A stretch of DNA of 64,000 nt from Butyrivibrio sp. INlla14 (GCF_900102515.1 NZ_FMVS01000014.1:32335-96334), one strand, 5' to 3'; counted from the first letter of the stretch, positions 1 to 8,517 are shown. Translations and numbers: made by a program. Notes: generated by a model not told the origin, from the sequence alone.

Positions 1-1
1 G

Positions 2-115
2 GAAGAAAACGTTTCTGGTGATGATAAGGAGCATCTTCTTTCTAACCTCAAAGAAGGTAAGGAGGCCATCGCAGCTAACTTGGAAAATGAAGATGATGTT
101 CTTTATATTTTCTAA
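2..115 (+). CDS. C-terminal end of an unidentified gene (partial)
   Basis: An open frame enters from the window edge and runs 37 codons to a TAA. The tail is acidic and ends in DDVLYIF. It lies 29 bp upstream of the next small gene and in the same direction, so it is probably part of the same immunity-type cluster. Too little is visible to name a family. Confidence 0.45.
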   Translation, partial: EENVSGDDKEHLLSNLKEGKEAIAANLENEDDVLYIF

Positions 116-144
116 AATGTGACTGTAATTAGGAAACAACAAAA

Positions 145-546
145 ATGATTGAAATACAGGCATGGTTGACCATATGGGCAACCCACTTGAACGAAGATGT
201 TCATACAGAGATAAATGAAGAAGAGATTTATGCTAAGGTTGAGCAGATAGTTTCAAACTTGAAATATAATAAGGTTGATATTATCAAAAGAAATGGGCCG
301 CAGACGATTCATATGACTTTATGTGATAATCGTAAGACAGAAAAGTCAGAAGAATTGATTGCCGCCTTTAATGAGATTGCTGAAGTTGCTACAGGAAGTT
401 ATGGAATGCTGTATTATTGGGATGATGAAGATCCTGAGAAATATGATGATTTCCAGGTGCTTGTGGCACGAAAGGGAAAGACAGAGTGGAAGAAGGATGA
501 GTATCTTTCTCCGCAATCAACTATGATTTTTGATGATTTAGGATGA
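145..546 (+). CDS. Putative immunity protein (Imm7-like)
   Basis: A 133-residue acidic soluble protein without signal peptide or membrane segment. The opening (MIEIQAWLTIW) and the central run GSYGMLYYWDDEDPE resemble, from memory, the Imm7 family of polymorphic-toxin immunity proteins, which have a conserved amino-terminal W and a G-x-LY-x-x-DDED-like stretch. Its position in a string of short, acidic, closely spaced genes fits an immunity cluster behind a toxin gene outside the window. The gene is real by codon pattern and spacing; the family name is tentative. Confidence 0.6.
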   Translation: MIEIQAWLTIWATHLNEDVHTEINEEEIYAKVEQIVSNLKYNKVDIIKRNGPQTIHMTLCDNRKTEKSEELIAAFNEIAEVATGSYGMLYYWDDEDPEKYDDFQVLVARKGKTEWKKDEYLSPQSTMIFDDLG

Positions 547-550
547 GAAA

Positions 551-871
551 ATGATTTTTGAGTATTCAGAACTTAAGGAATATGTAACAGAGGATTTTGA
601 GCGTTTTATCCAGATGGGATTCAATGAGAAGCAGGTTTTTCCTGCTGTTTTAAACGAATATGAGCATGGAGAAGATTTTTCTTTAACAGAGAATGTTTGT
701 ATTCATGTCACTTTGGTTTTGCTATATAAAGAAAACGGTTTGGACAATAAGGAAATTGTTAGTAAAGTTCAACAGATTATGACTCCTGAAGCAATGGCAG
801 AGATAAAAGAATCTTTAGGTAACGAGTTTGAAGCATTCATGGATGATTTAAATAATGCCATTGGTGAGTGA
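551..871 (+). CDS. Small acidic protein, possible Imm3-like immunity protein
   Basis: A 106-residue, mostly helical acidic protein starting 5 bp after the previous stop, so the two are probably co-translated. The stretch NEYEHGEDFSLTENVCIHV resembles the NEY-x-x-GEDF-x-x-xEN-x-xIH pattern remembered from Imm3-type immunity proteins. No signal peptide or membrane segment. The likely role is to neutralise a cognate nuclease or other toxin in the cytoplasm; partner and family are inferred from pattern and context only. Confidence 0.55.
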   Translation: MIFEYSELKEYVTEDFERFIQMGFNEKQVFPAVLNEYEHGEDFSLTENVCIHVTLVLLYKENGLDNKEIVSKVQQIMTPEAMAEIKESLGNEFEAFMDDLNNAIGE

Positions 872-892
872 AAATTATAAAGGATAGGTAGT

Positions 893-1255
893 ATGTATCA
901 TAACTGTTTTATAAAAGCGGTGGACGAAGAAGAAATAACTATAGAAATTGATGGGGTAGAGCTTGTATGTTTCTGTAATGTAGGGACTACTCACGTGGCC
1001 GGAGATAAGGTAAAATGCGAGCTTTCTTTGTATGATGATTATTCTGTATGCGAATGTGATGATGAAGAATGTAGATTAGAACGTGTAGGAAAAACATATT
1101 CTTACAAGATTTATGGAATATTAGATGTAGATAATAGAATATTTAAATCCGATATAGATTTCGAAATAGATGATGATAGCATTTATGACATTTCTTATTT
1201 GGATGGAAAAATGTTCGGACTTTTGGTACAACGTATAGATATTGAAATTCTATAA
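893..1255 (+). CDS. Hypothetical acidic protein, third gene of immunity-type cluster
   Basis: A 120-residue protein, very rich in D and E, predicted mainly beta-stranded, with five cysteines (for example CECDDEEC near residues 53-60). The family is not recognised. It follows the preceding gene by 21 bp with a GGATAGGTAG-type ribosome binding site and shares its low GC. Size, charge and position suggest another immunity protein, but no motif proves this. Confidence 0.5.
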   Translation: MYHNCFIKAVDEEEITIEIDGVELVCFCNVGTTHVAGDKVKCELSLYDDYSVCECDDEECRLERVGKTYSYKIYGILDVDNRIFKSDIDFEIDDDSIYDISYLDGKMFGLLVQRIDIEIL

Positions 1256-1361
1256 ATCACTTATACCTAAAATACAGATCTACTCCGCCGTCGCAAGCGA
1301 CTCTTTGTTCTTATACAAATCCTCGCCTACATTTGCTTGCAATTTTATATAGTAAAATTCA

Positions 1362-1379
1362 GCCCTCGAGGGTATAATA
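1362..1379 (+). promoter_or_regulatory. Palindrome abutting a -10 box
   Basis: A perfect 10-bp palindrome CCCTCGAGGG (1363-1372) runs into TATAAT at 1374-1379, about 70 bp upstream of the chosen start of the next gene. No good -35 box is visible 17 bp upstream. An operator overlapping a promoter is plausible but unproven. Confidence 0.3.
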
Positions 1380-1448
1380 AAATATGCTTGTATGGGGTTA
1401 CAAGGTATGAATTTAAGCAAGTGTAAAATGGTATTTCGGGGGGATAAA

Positions 1449-2360
1449 ATGAGAGACTATATTTACTGGCACTTACCTGGATTTAGTGTATTCCGGGATC
1501 TTAACAGCACCCTTATTGATCTAATGAGGGAGTTTCCAAACAGCTTTAATGACAATTATCGCGTAGGCAGTGTTTATGGCACTTTTCCTGGGGCAATATG
1601 GAATGGTGGCAGAACAGTTCTGGGATTTTGCCCAAAGAACGAGATTGAGCGCACTATAAAGCTCTTTAACTCCAAGCACGTTCCTGTGCGCTTTACCTGG
1701 ACAAACTCTCTTATAGAGGAAAAGCACGTTTACGACACCTATTGTAACCTGATAATGCGCCTTGCAGACAACGGGGAGAATCAGGTTTTGGTCAACAGGC
1801 CTGTTTTAGAGGATTATCTTAGAAAAGAGTATCCGAATTTCAAGTTCATTTCCTCTACTACCAAGAGGATAACTGATCCTGATAAGCTCCATGAAGAGCT
1901 TGAAAAGGACTATTTCATGGTGGTTCTGGACTATGACCTGAATCATAACAGGGAAGTCTTAGAGAGCCTTGGGCCAGTGGCAGACAGGGTGGAAATTCTG
2001 GTGGATGAAATATGCTTCCCTAATTGTCCAAAGAGAATAGACCACTACAAGGATGAGTCTCTTCACCAGCTTGAATACGAGATAGCAAGGCCCTTTAACT
2101 GCCCTAACAGGCAGGAAAAGAAATCTTTTGCCGACTGCAAAGATAAGCCCGCCTTCATTAGCAGAGACCAGATGAAGGATTATATAGATCTGGGCTTTAG
2201 GAATTTTAAGGTGGTAGGAAGAGGACTTCCACAGAGTCTTGTTTTAGACTCATATATGTATTATCTGGTAAAAGAGTCAGATCAGGACTTTATCAGAAAT
2301 CAAATAAACAAGCGACTTGCTGAGATTGCAGAAAAAAGAGCTGCAGCAAGAAAAAGATAA
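1449..2360 (+). CDS. U32-peptidase-like protein of unknown function
   Basis: A protein of 303 residues from the chosen start. An in-frame ATG at 1392 exists, but the ATG at 1449 has a GGGGGG ribosome binding site 5 bp upstream, so it is preferred. The middle holds VDEICFPNCPKRIDHY, resembling the cysteine-rich signature of U32-type (YhbU/PrtC) TIM-barrel proteins; the tail is lysine/arginine-rich (AEKRAAARKR). There is no signal peptide. The U32 assignment rests on this cysteine pattern and the alternating strand-helix look, so it is weak. Upstream DNA is intergenic and the next gene is convergent. Confidence 0.45.
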   Translation: MRDYIYWHLPGFSVFRDLNSTLIDLMREFPNSFNDNYRVGSVYGTFPGAIWNGGRTVLGFCPKNEIERTIKLFNSKHVPVRFTWTNSLIEEKHVYDTYCNLIMRLADNGENQVLVNRPVLEDYLRKEYPNFKFISSTTKRITDPDKLHEELEKDYFMVVLDYDLNHNREVLESLGPVADRVEILVDEICFPNCPKRIDHYKDESLHQLEYEIARPFNCPNRQEKKSFADCKDKPAFISRDQMKDYIDLGFRNFKVVGRGLPQSLVLDSYMYYLVKESDQDFIRNQINKRLAEIAEKRAAARKR

Positions 2361-2372
2361 AGATACATATTT

Positions 2373-3335
2373 TTACTCACCATTAAGTTCGAGGTTTTTT
2401 GAAACGTAGACTTTGTAGCCGAGCCCTCGACATTCAGATTTTGCCATTTCTGCAAGAGCTTCATCTTTAGTGTATTCAAGGACATAGACTGCTTTGCCAT
2501 CTGCTGCTACCTGGGAGAGATAGTCGAGGAAGTATTCTCTGTCTTCAGCAGCACTTTCGGTAAAAGTGCCCTCATCCCAGTTGATAGAGGTAAATACGCT
2601 TTCCTGATTGACACCGTCAAGGACGGGTGTAAGTGTGCCATTCTCTTCAAGGTATCTTGTGACATAGTCGTTTCCACCGTTTATGATGATCTTTCTGTTA
2701 AGTTTCTTTATTGTGGTTAGGATGGTTGTGAGACCATCATAGATTTCATCTGTAGGATACATGTAATAAATATCCGCGTTATCAATAAAGAAACCATCTA
2801 CTCCGCCTCTTGCAAGAGTAGGAGCAATCTGCTGGGCAATATATTCCTGCCATTCTTCTTTGGATACGTCAATCCAATATTCTCCATCCCAGTTTTCATA
2901 AGGGGAAAGAGTTATATCTTTAAACTGATCATAATAGGGCCTAAAGTCCTCAAGGGACCCAACATTGAGATAAGAATAGATTTCTTTGTTGGTCTTATGG
3001 AGCTGATCAAGCTCCTTGCTAGTATAGTACTGGGCGTCGATTACCAGTACATCATAGTTGATATCCTCTGGCAGCTCATCATATTCAACTCCAATGTAAA
3101 CTCCGTACTCGGTGTCTGTGGAAAATTCCCTTGCGCGAGCATTTTCATCGGTGTATGACGATACAGTTAAAGCATTATCTGGTTGTGATTTTGAATCTGT
3201 GGCAGTTTGCGCATCTGTGGCTGGAAATGTTGTTTTAGTTTCTTTGCTAGGAGGTGTGCTTTCCTGTCCTGCACAGGCTGTCAACATAACAAGTAATAAG
3301 ACTATAGTCGAGTTTCTAATTAATCCTCTTTTCAT
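2373..3335 (-). CDS. Lipoprotein with GH114-like (endo-alpha-1,4-polygalactosaminidase) domain
   Basis: A 320-residue exported lipoprotein: basic start, hydrophobic stretch and lipobox LTAC (Cys21), then a Ser/Thr-rich linker to about residue 70. The rest reads as the TIM-barrel family GH114: YDVLVIDAQYY, a YLNVGSLED strand, a YWIDVS segment and GGVDGFFIDNADIYY with paired acidic residues. GH114 enzymes cut alpha-1,4-linked galactosamine polymers. The likely role is turnover of an aminosugar exopolysaccharide at the cell surface. It faces the DUF6688-like gene on the same strand, about 84 bp downstream of that gene, and may be co-transcribed with it. Confidence 0.75.
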   Translation of the reverse strand: MKRGLIRNSTIVLLLVMLTACAGQESTPPSKETKTTFPATDAQTATDSKSQPDNALTVSSYTDENARAREFSTDTEYGVYIGVEYDELPEDINYDVLVIDAQYYTSKELDQLHKTNKEIYSYLNVGSLEDFRPYYDQFKDITLSPYENWDGEYWIDVSKEEWQEYIAQQIAPTLARGGVDGFFIDNADIYYMYPTDEIYDGLTTILTTIKKLNRKIIINGGNDYVTRYLEENGTLTPVLDGVNQESVFTSINWDEGTFTESAAEDREYFLDYLSQVAADGKAVYVLEYTKDEALAEMAKSECRGLGYKVYVSKNLELNGE

Positions 3336-3419
3336 ATTGGCTCCAATCTGTAACTAGTATTTTTATAAATATACTATTTCGTATATTGTTACCTGCAATA
3401 TATCAGCTTCTTATCTTTC

Positions 3420-4541
3420 TTAATTTCTATCAATTCCAGGCAGGTACTGCACTGCAATCCTATTCTCCGGATTTACATCCACAAGATAAAGAACTACAAG
3501 AAAAATCCACTCAAGAGGTTTCATAACAAAATAAGTTACATCGCAGGCAACCTTGTTATGCCTGATGTGGTCAGCAATTGGGAAGCCGTACTTATCGTAG
3601 AAAGCACGAACTGTCCTGTGGAAGCGTGGTGTCTTTTCTTCAAGAACGTTTTCAAAGGCGTTGGCTATCATGAGCTGTCTGTTTACGATAACGTCATGTC
3701 CGTGGCGAATGCCCTTTCTCACAGGCTTTACAATCTTTTTATGGCCGCCGGCAGCAACAGTGCACAGATAGTGCTCATCATAGTACAGGTTCTGTGGGCC
3801 CTCCTGACCTGACAAGGCCCAGTTGGTTGTCTCTGTAAAGGCTTTTATCACAGCATCTGGCTGTTGACCAAATAAAATAAGTATCAAAAGAACTATGCCA
3901 AGAAGCGGAATCATGAAGATAAAGGCGTAAAGCGGCCATTTTTCAGAGCGAAGGAGACTCTCGTTAAGCTTTTTGATGAAAGCATTTTTCCCAAAAGCGT
4001 CACTATTATGAAGTTCACATCCGTTCCATTCCATTATCTTTTCCCTAAACAGATTGAAGGTTATAAAGATCATGTTAATGGGAAGTATATAGCTAAGAGC
4101 GATGAATTTTTCAAATGCATGGTTTGAAATCTGTATGCAGCACACTATCATAAAGCCCAGCAGGATGTAGGATGCAGCCATGGACAAGACAGTAACAAGA
4201 GGTGGAACCTTTGCAGAGTCAGTTCCAGCCAGGATTATAAAGCCAATGACTCCTACAGTGCATAGAATAATAAGTGTAGGGTAACTGTTAGTCCATATAG
4301 GCTGATGAACCATTTCGTTGTACAGCTGCTCAGTCCAGGACTTTTCAAAGCTTACATCACAGAGAAACTCCAGGTTTAGCACTGTTTCTGGAACACCGAC
4401 TATTGCTGTGACTGCCCAGATGATATTCCTTGCGACCTTGTTCCTGAATCTGTGGAATAGACCTATGAAGTTATAGATGCTGACTACTGGAGGAGTGATT
4501 ATTAAAATCCCAATCAGAATATATGCGAATAAATCATCCAT
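3420..4541 (-). CDS. Polytopic membrane protein, DUF6688-like
   Basis: A 373-residue protein with about six hydrophobic segments (roughly residues 5-27, 38-58, 88-105, 115-140, 150-165, 205-225) and a soluble carboxyl half. The carboxyl part contains YLCTVAAGGHKKIVKPVRKG and RHGHDVIVNRQL followed by KYGFPIADHI. This arrangement is recalled from the DUF6688 family, whose function is unknown. The start ATG at 4541 is preceded by an AGGTGGG-type ribosome binding site. Family name is tentative, membrane location is clear. Confidence 0.6.
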   Translation of the reverse strand: MDDLFAYILIGILIITPPVVSIYNFIGLFHRFRNKVARNIIWAVTAIVGVPETVLNLEFLCDVSFEKSWTEQLYNEMVHQPIWTNSYPTLIILCTVGVIGFIILAGTDSAKVPPLVTVLSMAASYILLGFMIVCCIQISNHAFEKFIALSYILPINMIFITFNLFREKIMEWNGCELHNSDAFGKNAFIKKLNESLLRSEKWPLYAFIFMIPLLGIVLLILILFGQQPDAVIKAFTETTNWALSGQEGPQNLYYDEHYLCTVAAGGHKKIVKPVRKGIRHGHDVIVNRQLMIANAFENVLEEKTPRFHRTVRAFYDKYGFPIADHIRHNKVACDVTYFVMKPLEWIFLVVLYLVDVNPENRIAVQYLPGIDRN

Positions 4542-4585
4542 GAATATTGAAACCCACCTTTTTATTGAATATTTGTTCGGATCAG

Positions 4586-4630
4586 AAAATCAAAATGCTT
4601 AACAAGGGAGCATGCACTCATTTTGATTTT
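4586..4630. repeat. 12-bp perfect inverted repeat between divergent genes
   Basis: Arms AAAATCAAAATG (4586-4597) and CATTTTGATTTT (4619-4630) are exact reverse complements around a 21-nt loop. The element sits in the 296-bp gap between divergent genes, so it is upstream of both and is not an ordinary gene-end terminator. The rest of the gap (4631-4830) shows no riboswitch consensus that I could match. Confidence 0.5.
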
Positions 4631-4837
4631 TGACACCTATATCATACATTATACATCTTGTAAGCGATAATGGTTGCACCCGGAAACCCGCATGACATCA
4701 CATGTATTCCAGAATCCATGCCCTGTACAAATGTTTTTAAGGAGAGAATCTGACTGCAGCGCCTACATCATCAAATTGATTCAGTCTTTTTTCTGTGATA
4801 TTCTTGATAGGAAAAATGTTGACAGAAGGAGAATATT

Positions 4838-5251
4838 ATGAAAAACAACACAAAGAAGATTATTATTGGATTAGTATGTCTTGTAGTTCTTGTAGCTGCA
4901 TTTGCAGTATGCTGGAAGGTATTTGGACCAAAGGCCACAAAGGGTGACAAGCACATCACTGTAGAAGTAGTAAATAGCGAAGGCGCTACAACTGACTACG
5001 AACTTGATACAGATGCAGAGTTCCTCCGCATCGCTATGGATGAGCTTCATGACCAGGGCTTTAGCTATGATGGAACAGATTCTGAGTACGGAATCATGAT
5101 CTCAGCTATTAACGGCGAGACAGCAGACTATGCAACAGACGGAGCTTACTGGGCTCTTTATGTTAACGGCGAATATGGCCAGTACGGCTGCGATTCACAG
5201 CCTGTAACTGATGGCGATACATACACATGGACTTATGAAAAGGCACAGTAA
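4838..5251 (+). CDS. Membrane-anchored DUF4430-domain protein
   Basis: A 137-residue protein with one amino-terminal membrane anchor (about residues 7-27) and an exported beta-rich domain. The domain shows the DUF4430 (transcobalamin-carboxyl-terminal-like) pattern: KHITVEVVNSEG near the start, EFLRIAMDELHD in the middle, and AYWALYVNGEYG with TDGDTYTW at the end. DUF4430 domains often sit beside ECF transporter S components and may help capture a ligand outside the cell. AGAAGGAG precedes the start. It is 8 bp upstream of an S component, so the two form one unit. Confidence 0.8.
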   Translation: MKNNTKKIIIGLVCLVVLVAAFAVCWKVFGPKATKGDKHITVEVVNSEGATTDYELDTDAEFLRIAMDELHDQGFSYDGTDSEYGIMISAINGETADYATDGAYWALYVNGEYGQYGCDSQPVTDGDTYTWTYEKAQ

Positions 5252-5259
5252 TTTATAGT

Positions 5260-5799
5260 ATGTCTAATAGTACTTCTGGAAGAATAACAATACTGGATAT
5301 TGCCCAGATAGGGCTTATGGTTGCGGTAATAGAGGTTTCCAAGGCAGCACTTGCTTTTTTGCCCAATATTGAGCTCACAAGCTTCTGGATCATCATGTTC
5401 ACACTCTTTTTTGGATGGAAAATAGTGGCAGTAGTGCCGGTTTTTATCCTGATTGAGGGCAGTATTTACGGCATGAATCTGTGGTGGATAATGTATCTCT
5501 ACGCTTGGCCTCTGCTGGTGCTGATAGCCTGGTTTCTCAGGAAGAATGATTCGGCTATTTTCTGGGCAATTGTGTCAGGAATCTTCGGACTTTGCTTTGG
5601 CGCATTATGTTCCATTCCTTATGTGGTGATAGGCTGGAGCAGCGGCGGTTTTGCAAATGGCATTAGAGCCGGATTTGTATGGTGGATAGCCGGGATTCCC
5701 TGGGATTTTATCCACTGTGCTGGAAACTTTGTACTGATGCTGGTATTGTATAGGCCAGTTAACGGTGCAATGAAGAAGCTGAAAGCTTCGAATGTCTGA
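5260..5799 (+). CDS. ECF transporter S component (substrate unknown)
   Basis: A 179-residue integral membrane protein with five to six hydrophobic helices, rich in aromatic residues (WWIMYLYAWPLLVLIAWF, GFVWWIAGIPWDFIHC). Size and topology match substrate-binding S components of energy-coupling factor transporters, which borrow a shared EcfA/A'/T module encoded elsewhere. The preceding DUF4430 gene ends 8 bp upstream and probably assists it. The substrate cannot be read from the sequence; no cobalamin, queuosine or thiamine riboswitch was found upstream to point to one. Confidence 0.75.
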   Translation: MSNSTSGRITILDIAQIGLMVAVIEVSKAALAFLPNIELTSFWIIMFTLFFGWKIVAVVPVFILIEGSIYGMNLWWIMYLYAWPLLVLIAWFLRKNDSAIFWAIVSGIFGLCFGALCSIPYVVIGWSSGGFANGIRAGFVWWIAGIPWDFIHCAGNFVLMLVLYRPVNGAMKKLKASNV

Positions 5800-5856
5800 G
5801 TAATTTTTTTTAATACTAGTAATTTTGGCACTAGGAATCATTGACGATATGGTACA

Positions 5857-6294
5857 ATGAATTCTGGTGCTAATTTTATGATTGAGTCAGTTAAAGAAAA
5901 TGAAACTTCTATAGCGAAAGTAATAAGGAGTATTCTCCCGATTGAGTGGATGCGTTTTAATATGTACAATTCAGAAGATTTGTATAGGCATATACCATTT
6001 TTGACTTTTAGGGTTAAATGTGAAAATGATGTATTTATCGCCCTAAAAAAGTCAGTGGAAGAGTTCAACGGAAACGAAAAATGGCAGATGTTTAGAGATC
6101 CTTTTTCGAAGAAAGGAAACTATATATTATCAGTGGTGGCTTTGAAACATCTATATGAAGCAAGGTCTGCTAGAGAAGAGTTTTTCAGTGAAAAAAGTTA
6201 TTTTGGGGAGAAAGAGTATATCAAATTTTGTGATAATGCATTGGATGATATACCTAAACTATTTGAGTATATACAAGCGCGTTTTAACGGGTAA
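5857..6294 (+). CDS. Hypothetical protein
   Basis: A 145-residue soluble protein, mixed charge, AT-rich compared with neighbours. No family recognised. There is no clear ribosome binding site before the ATG at 5857, nor before the alternative ATG at 5878, and the spacing from the gene upstream is 57 bp. The protein looks genuine because its reading frame has sensible composition (for example SEKSYFGEKEYIKFCDNALDD near the end), but expression is uncertain. The lower GC suggests a more recent arrival. Confidence 0.45.
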   Translation: MNSGANFMIESVKENETSIAKVIRSILPIEWMRFNMYNSEDLYRHIPFLTFRVKCENDVFIALKKSVEEFNGNEKWQMFRDPFSKKGNYILSVVALKHLYEARSAREEFFSEKSYFGEKEYIKFCDNALDDIPKLFEYIQARFNG

Positions 6295-6358
6295 CTAAGG
6301 TAAGAAAAGCAAAGATGGGATAATATCGTATTTTGTTTGAAGAGGAAAGGATAATCGT

Positions 6359-7573
6359 ATGAGAGACAAGCAGAAACTGATTCAGCAGGCCATGGACAGG
6401 GCTGTGGCCAATAAGGAGGTTGCGGGAGTTAACCTTTTAGTAACTCAGGATGGGCAGGAAACTTACTATGCCCAGAGTGGTCACGCTGATATAGCCAAAG
6501 ATATACCAATGAACCGCGACACTATTGTTCACCTTTACTCCCAGTCAAAGCCAGTTACAGCGGCAGCAGCAATGCTTCTTATGCAGGATGGGGTCATTGA
6601 TCTGGATGAGCCTGTAGAAAACTTTTTTGAGGGCTTCAAGAACCAGACATGCCTTATTGATGGCCAGATACAGAAGGTACCTGATGATAAAAAGGTGAGA
6701 ATATTTGACCTTCTGAACATGACTTCAGGACTTGTTTATCCTGGAATTAACACAGAAGCTGAGAGAGCTACGTCAGCTCTTTTTATAGATGCTGTCAGAA
6801 GGCTGGAAAACTCTTATGATATTGCTGATTATAGGGAAATGTCTGAGGATGAGCGACAGAAGCATCAGATGTCAACTCTTGAATTTGCTGATGAGATTGG
6901 CAAGTTTCCTCTCCAGTTTGTTCCCGGAAGCTATTTCCAGTACGGAACAAGCGCAGACGTTCTGGGAGCTGTAATTGAGAAGGCTACAGGCCAGAAGTTT
7001 GGCGACTTTTTGAAGGAGAGACTATTTGACCCTCTTGAAATGAAGGATACAGCCTTTTTTGTTCCTGAGGAAAAGAAATCCCGCCTGTCACGAGTTTATG
7101 AGGTTCACGGCGGAGAGTTCAGAGAATTTACAGGAGACCATCTCATCATCAGAAATGATGGAAACCCAAATGCCTTTGAATCAGGCGGGGCAGGCCTTTT
7201 CTCAACTCTTGATGACTATTCCCACTTCGGTCAGATGCTGCTTAATAACGGAACCTACAAGGGAAAAGAAATCCTGACTCCAGCTACAGTTAAGTTTATG
7301 ACTAATGCTTCCCTCAAGGAAGGCCCACAGCATGCCTTCGATAACTGGCATGGTCTTGAGGGACACTCATACAGAAATCTCATGCGTATCATGACTGATC
7401 CTGAACAGGCCCTTATCATCGGCCACAAGGGCGAATACGGCTGGGATGGCTGGCTGGGTGCTTACTTCATGAATGATCCGGAGAGCAGGACAACAATGAT
7501 CATGCTGACACAGATGAGAGATTATGGCACAGGCCATCTTACAAGAAGAATCCGCAATATTGTGCTTTCATGA
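6359..7573 (+). CDS. Serine hydrolase of the beta-lactamase / class C family
   Basis: A 404-residue protein with the penicillin-binding-fold active-site motifs: S-Q-S-K at residues 61-64 (nucleophile Ser61 and Lys64), a YGTS motif near residue 193 in place of YxN, and an HKG triad near residue 357. The fold covers esterases, D-alanyl aminopeptidases and beta-lactamases, so the substrate is open. No signal peptide is visible, which argues for a cytoplasmic esterase-like role. A GAAGAGGAAAGG ribosome binding site precedes the ATG, and a terminator follows immediately. Confidence 0.8.
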   Translation: MRDKQKLIQQAMDRAVANKEVAGVNLLVTQDGQETYYAQSGHADIAKDIPMNRDTIVHLYSQSKPVTAAAAMLLMQDGVIDLDEPVENFFEGFKNQTCLIDGQIQKVPDDKKVRIFDLLNMTSGLVYPGINTEAERATSALFIDAVRRLENSYDIADYREMSEDERQKHQMSTLEFADEIGKFPLQFVPGSYFQYGTSADVLGAVIEKATGQKFGDFLKERLFDPLEMKDTAFFVPEEKKSRLSRVYEVHGGEFREFTGDHLIIRNDGNPNAFESGGAGLFSTLDDYSHFGQMLLNNGTYKGKEILTPATVKFMTNASLKEGPQHAFDNWHGLEGHSYRNLMRIMTDPEQALIIGHKGEYGWDGWLGAYFMNDPESRTTMIMLTQMRDYGTGHLTRRIRNIVLS

Positions 7574-7579
7574 TATAAA

Positions 7580-7618
7580 AAGCCTGGAACTACAGCGAAC
7601 TGCCGTAGCTCCAGGCTT
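7580..7618 (+). terminator. Terminator between convergent genes
   Basis: A 14-nt stem (AAGCCTGGAaCTAC with GTAGcTCCAGGCTT, one mismatch) lies 7 bp after the hydrolase stop. A-rich and T-containing flanks on both sides would let it serve both converging genes. Confidence 0.65.
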
Positions 7619-7650
7619 CATTATTGAAGACTAATCGCCTTCTACTCGAC

Positions 7651-7851
7651 TTATTCCCAGAACAGTTCATCTAAGGTCTTGTTCAGGGCCTTACAAATTG
7701 AAATACACAGATTGATAGTGGGGTTGTAATCACCCTTTTCTATAGCATTTATTGTCTGCCTGGAGACTCCGCACATTTCTGCAAGCTGTTGCTGTGACAG
7801 ATCCATGCCTGCTCTGGCAGCCTTCATCTTAAGATTCTTCATGTGAATCAC
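7651..7851 (-). CDS. Small XRE-family transcriptional regulator
   Basis: A 66-residue protein consisting almost only of a helix-turn-helix: LSQQQLAEMCGVSRQTINAIEKGDYNPTI carries the recognition helix, followed by a short dimerisation tail. This is the compact YozG/Cro-type seen throughout Firmicutes. It overlaps the end of the upstream membrane-protein gene by 23 bp, so the two are translated from one message. Such pairs usually regulate their own promoter; the strong minus-strand promoter at 8431-8459 is the likely target. Confidence 0.85.
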   Translation of the reverse strand: MIHMKNLKMKAARAGMDLSQQQLAEMCGVSRQTINAIEKGDYNPTINLCISICKALNKTLDELFWE

Positions 7852-8359
7852 CTCTCTTATCCATAAAGCGCTTGATCAGAAATGATACAAGGATTGCGCC
7901 GAACAATACTGCCACCATGAGGTTTAAAGAGCTTCCTGTTGCAAGCCCATCCTCAGTAAAGCCCTTGGTACTGCTTGCGAAAAATGCCAGTAAATTGCAG
8001 GCTATTACAAATGCAATTAGTGTCATCCAGGTACCGACTTTCTGTCCAACCTGAAGATATGCATCATTGAAAATACAGTAAATTGCGTAGATAGCGAGTC
8101 CGATAAAGGCAATAGTTATTACTACAAACTGTGGTGACACAATATCCTTAGAAGGGCCATAAAAGAAGACTGCGTAAAAGACATTGAGTAATATTGTTGT
8201 CATGAAGCTGATCTTATAGCCCTTGCCTCTTACAAGAATCTGCCTCTCATCATAATGCTCATTGTTGCCTGTTAGCTTCTTCCTGATGATCATGATAATT
8301 AGGAAGAGTACCAGAAATACTGCTACAGTTGTCAAAATGTCAAAAATGTTGTTTCCCAT
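7829..8359 (-). CDS. Polytopic membrane protein paired with an XRE regulator (DUF2178-like)
   Basis: About 176 residues from the chosen start, with five or so hydrophobic helices separated by short loops; one loop holds YDERQILVRGKGYK. This layout, directly upstream of a small XRE regulator, is recalled from DUF2178-type membrane proteins. I chose the ATG at 8359 because GGAGGTG lies about 6 bp upstream; an earlier in-frame ATG at 8383 lacks a site. The function is unknown. Confidence 0.7.
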   Translation of the reverse strand: MGNNIFDILTTVAVFLVLFLIIMIIRKKLTGNNEHYDERQILVRGKGYKISFMTTILLNVFYAVFFYGPSKDIVSPQFVVITIAFIGLAIYAIYCIFNDAYLQVGQKVGTWMTLIAFVIACNLLAFFASSTKGFTEDGLATGSSLNLMVAVLFGAILVSFLIKRFMDKRGDSHEES

Positions 8360-8430
8360 CATACACCTCCAAAGATTACTCATTGATAATGTTATTTGAT
8401 CGCGACGTCGTTTGCTCTTGTTGTGATTTT

Positions 8431-8459
8431 ATAATAATACCCTAATAGCAATATGTCAA
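8431..8459 (-). promoter_or_regulatory. Consensus promoter for the membrane protein/XRE pair
   Basis: On the minus strand TTGACA (8459-8454) and TATTAT (8436-8431) are separated by exactly 17 bp. A palindrome CGACGTCG follows downstream at 8403-8410 and could be an operator for the co-transcribed regulator. Confidence 0.65.
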
Positions 8460-8495
8460 GTATATATTACATAATAATTATAATAATTTACACGG

Positions 8496-8517
8496 CTTTC
8501 CTAACAGGAAAGTTTTT
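8496..8517 (+). terminator. Hairpin with T run in the MFS leader (possible attenuator)
   Basis: CTTTCCT and AGGAAAG flank a 3-nt loop and are followed by TTTTT. The gene upstream points away, so no plus-strand gene needs ending here. A terminator between a promoter and the exporter start at 8605 would act as an attenuator. Confidence 0.4.

Noticed and set aside
4631..4837. Cobalamin or other riboswitch before the DUF4430/ECF pair
   Set aside because: A short GCACCCGGAAACCCGC run looked promising, but the B12 box and the other conserved segments are missing.
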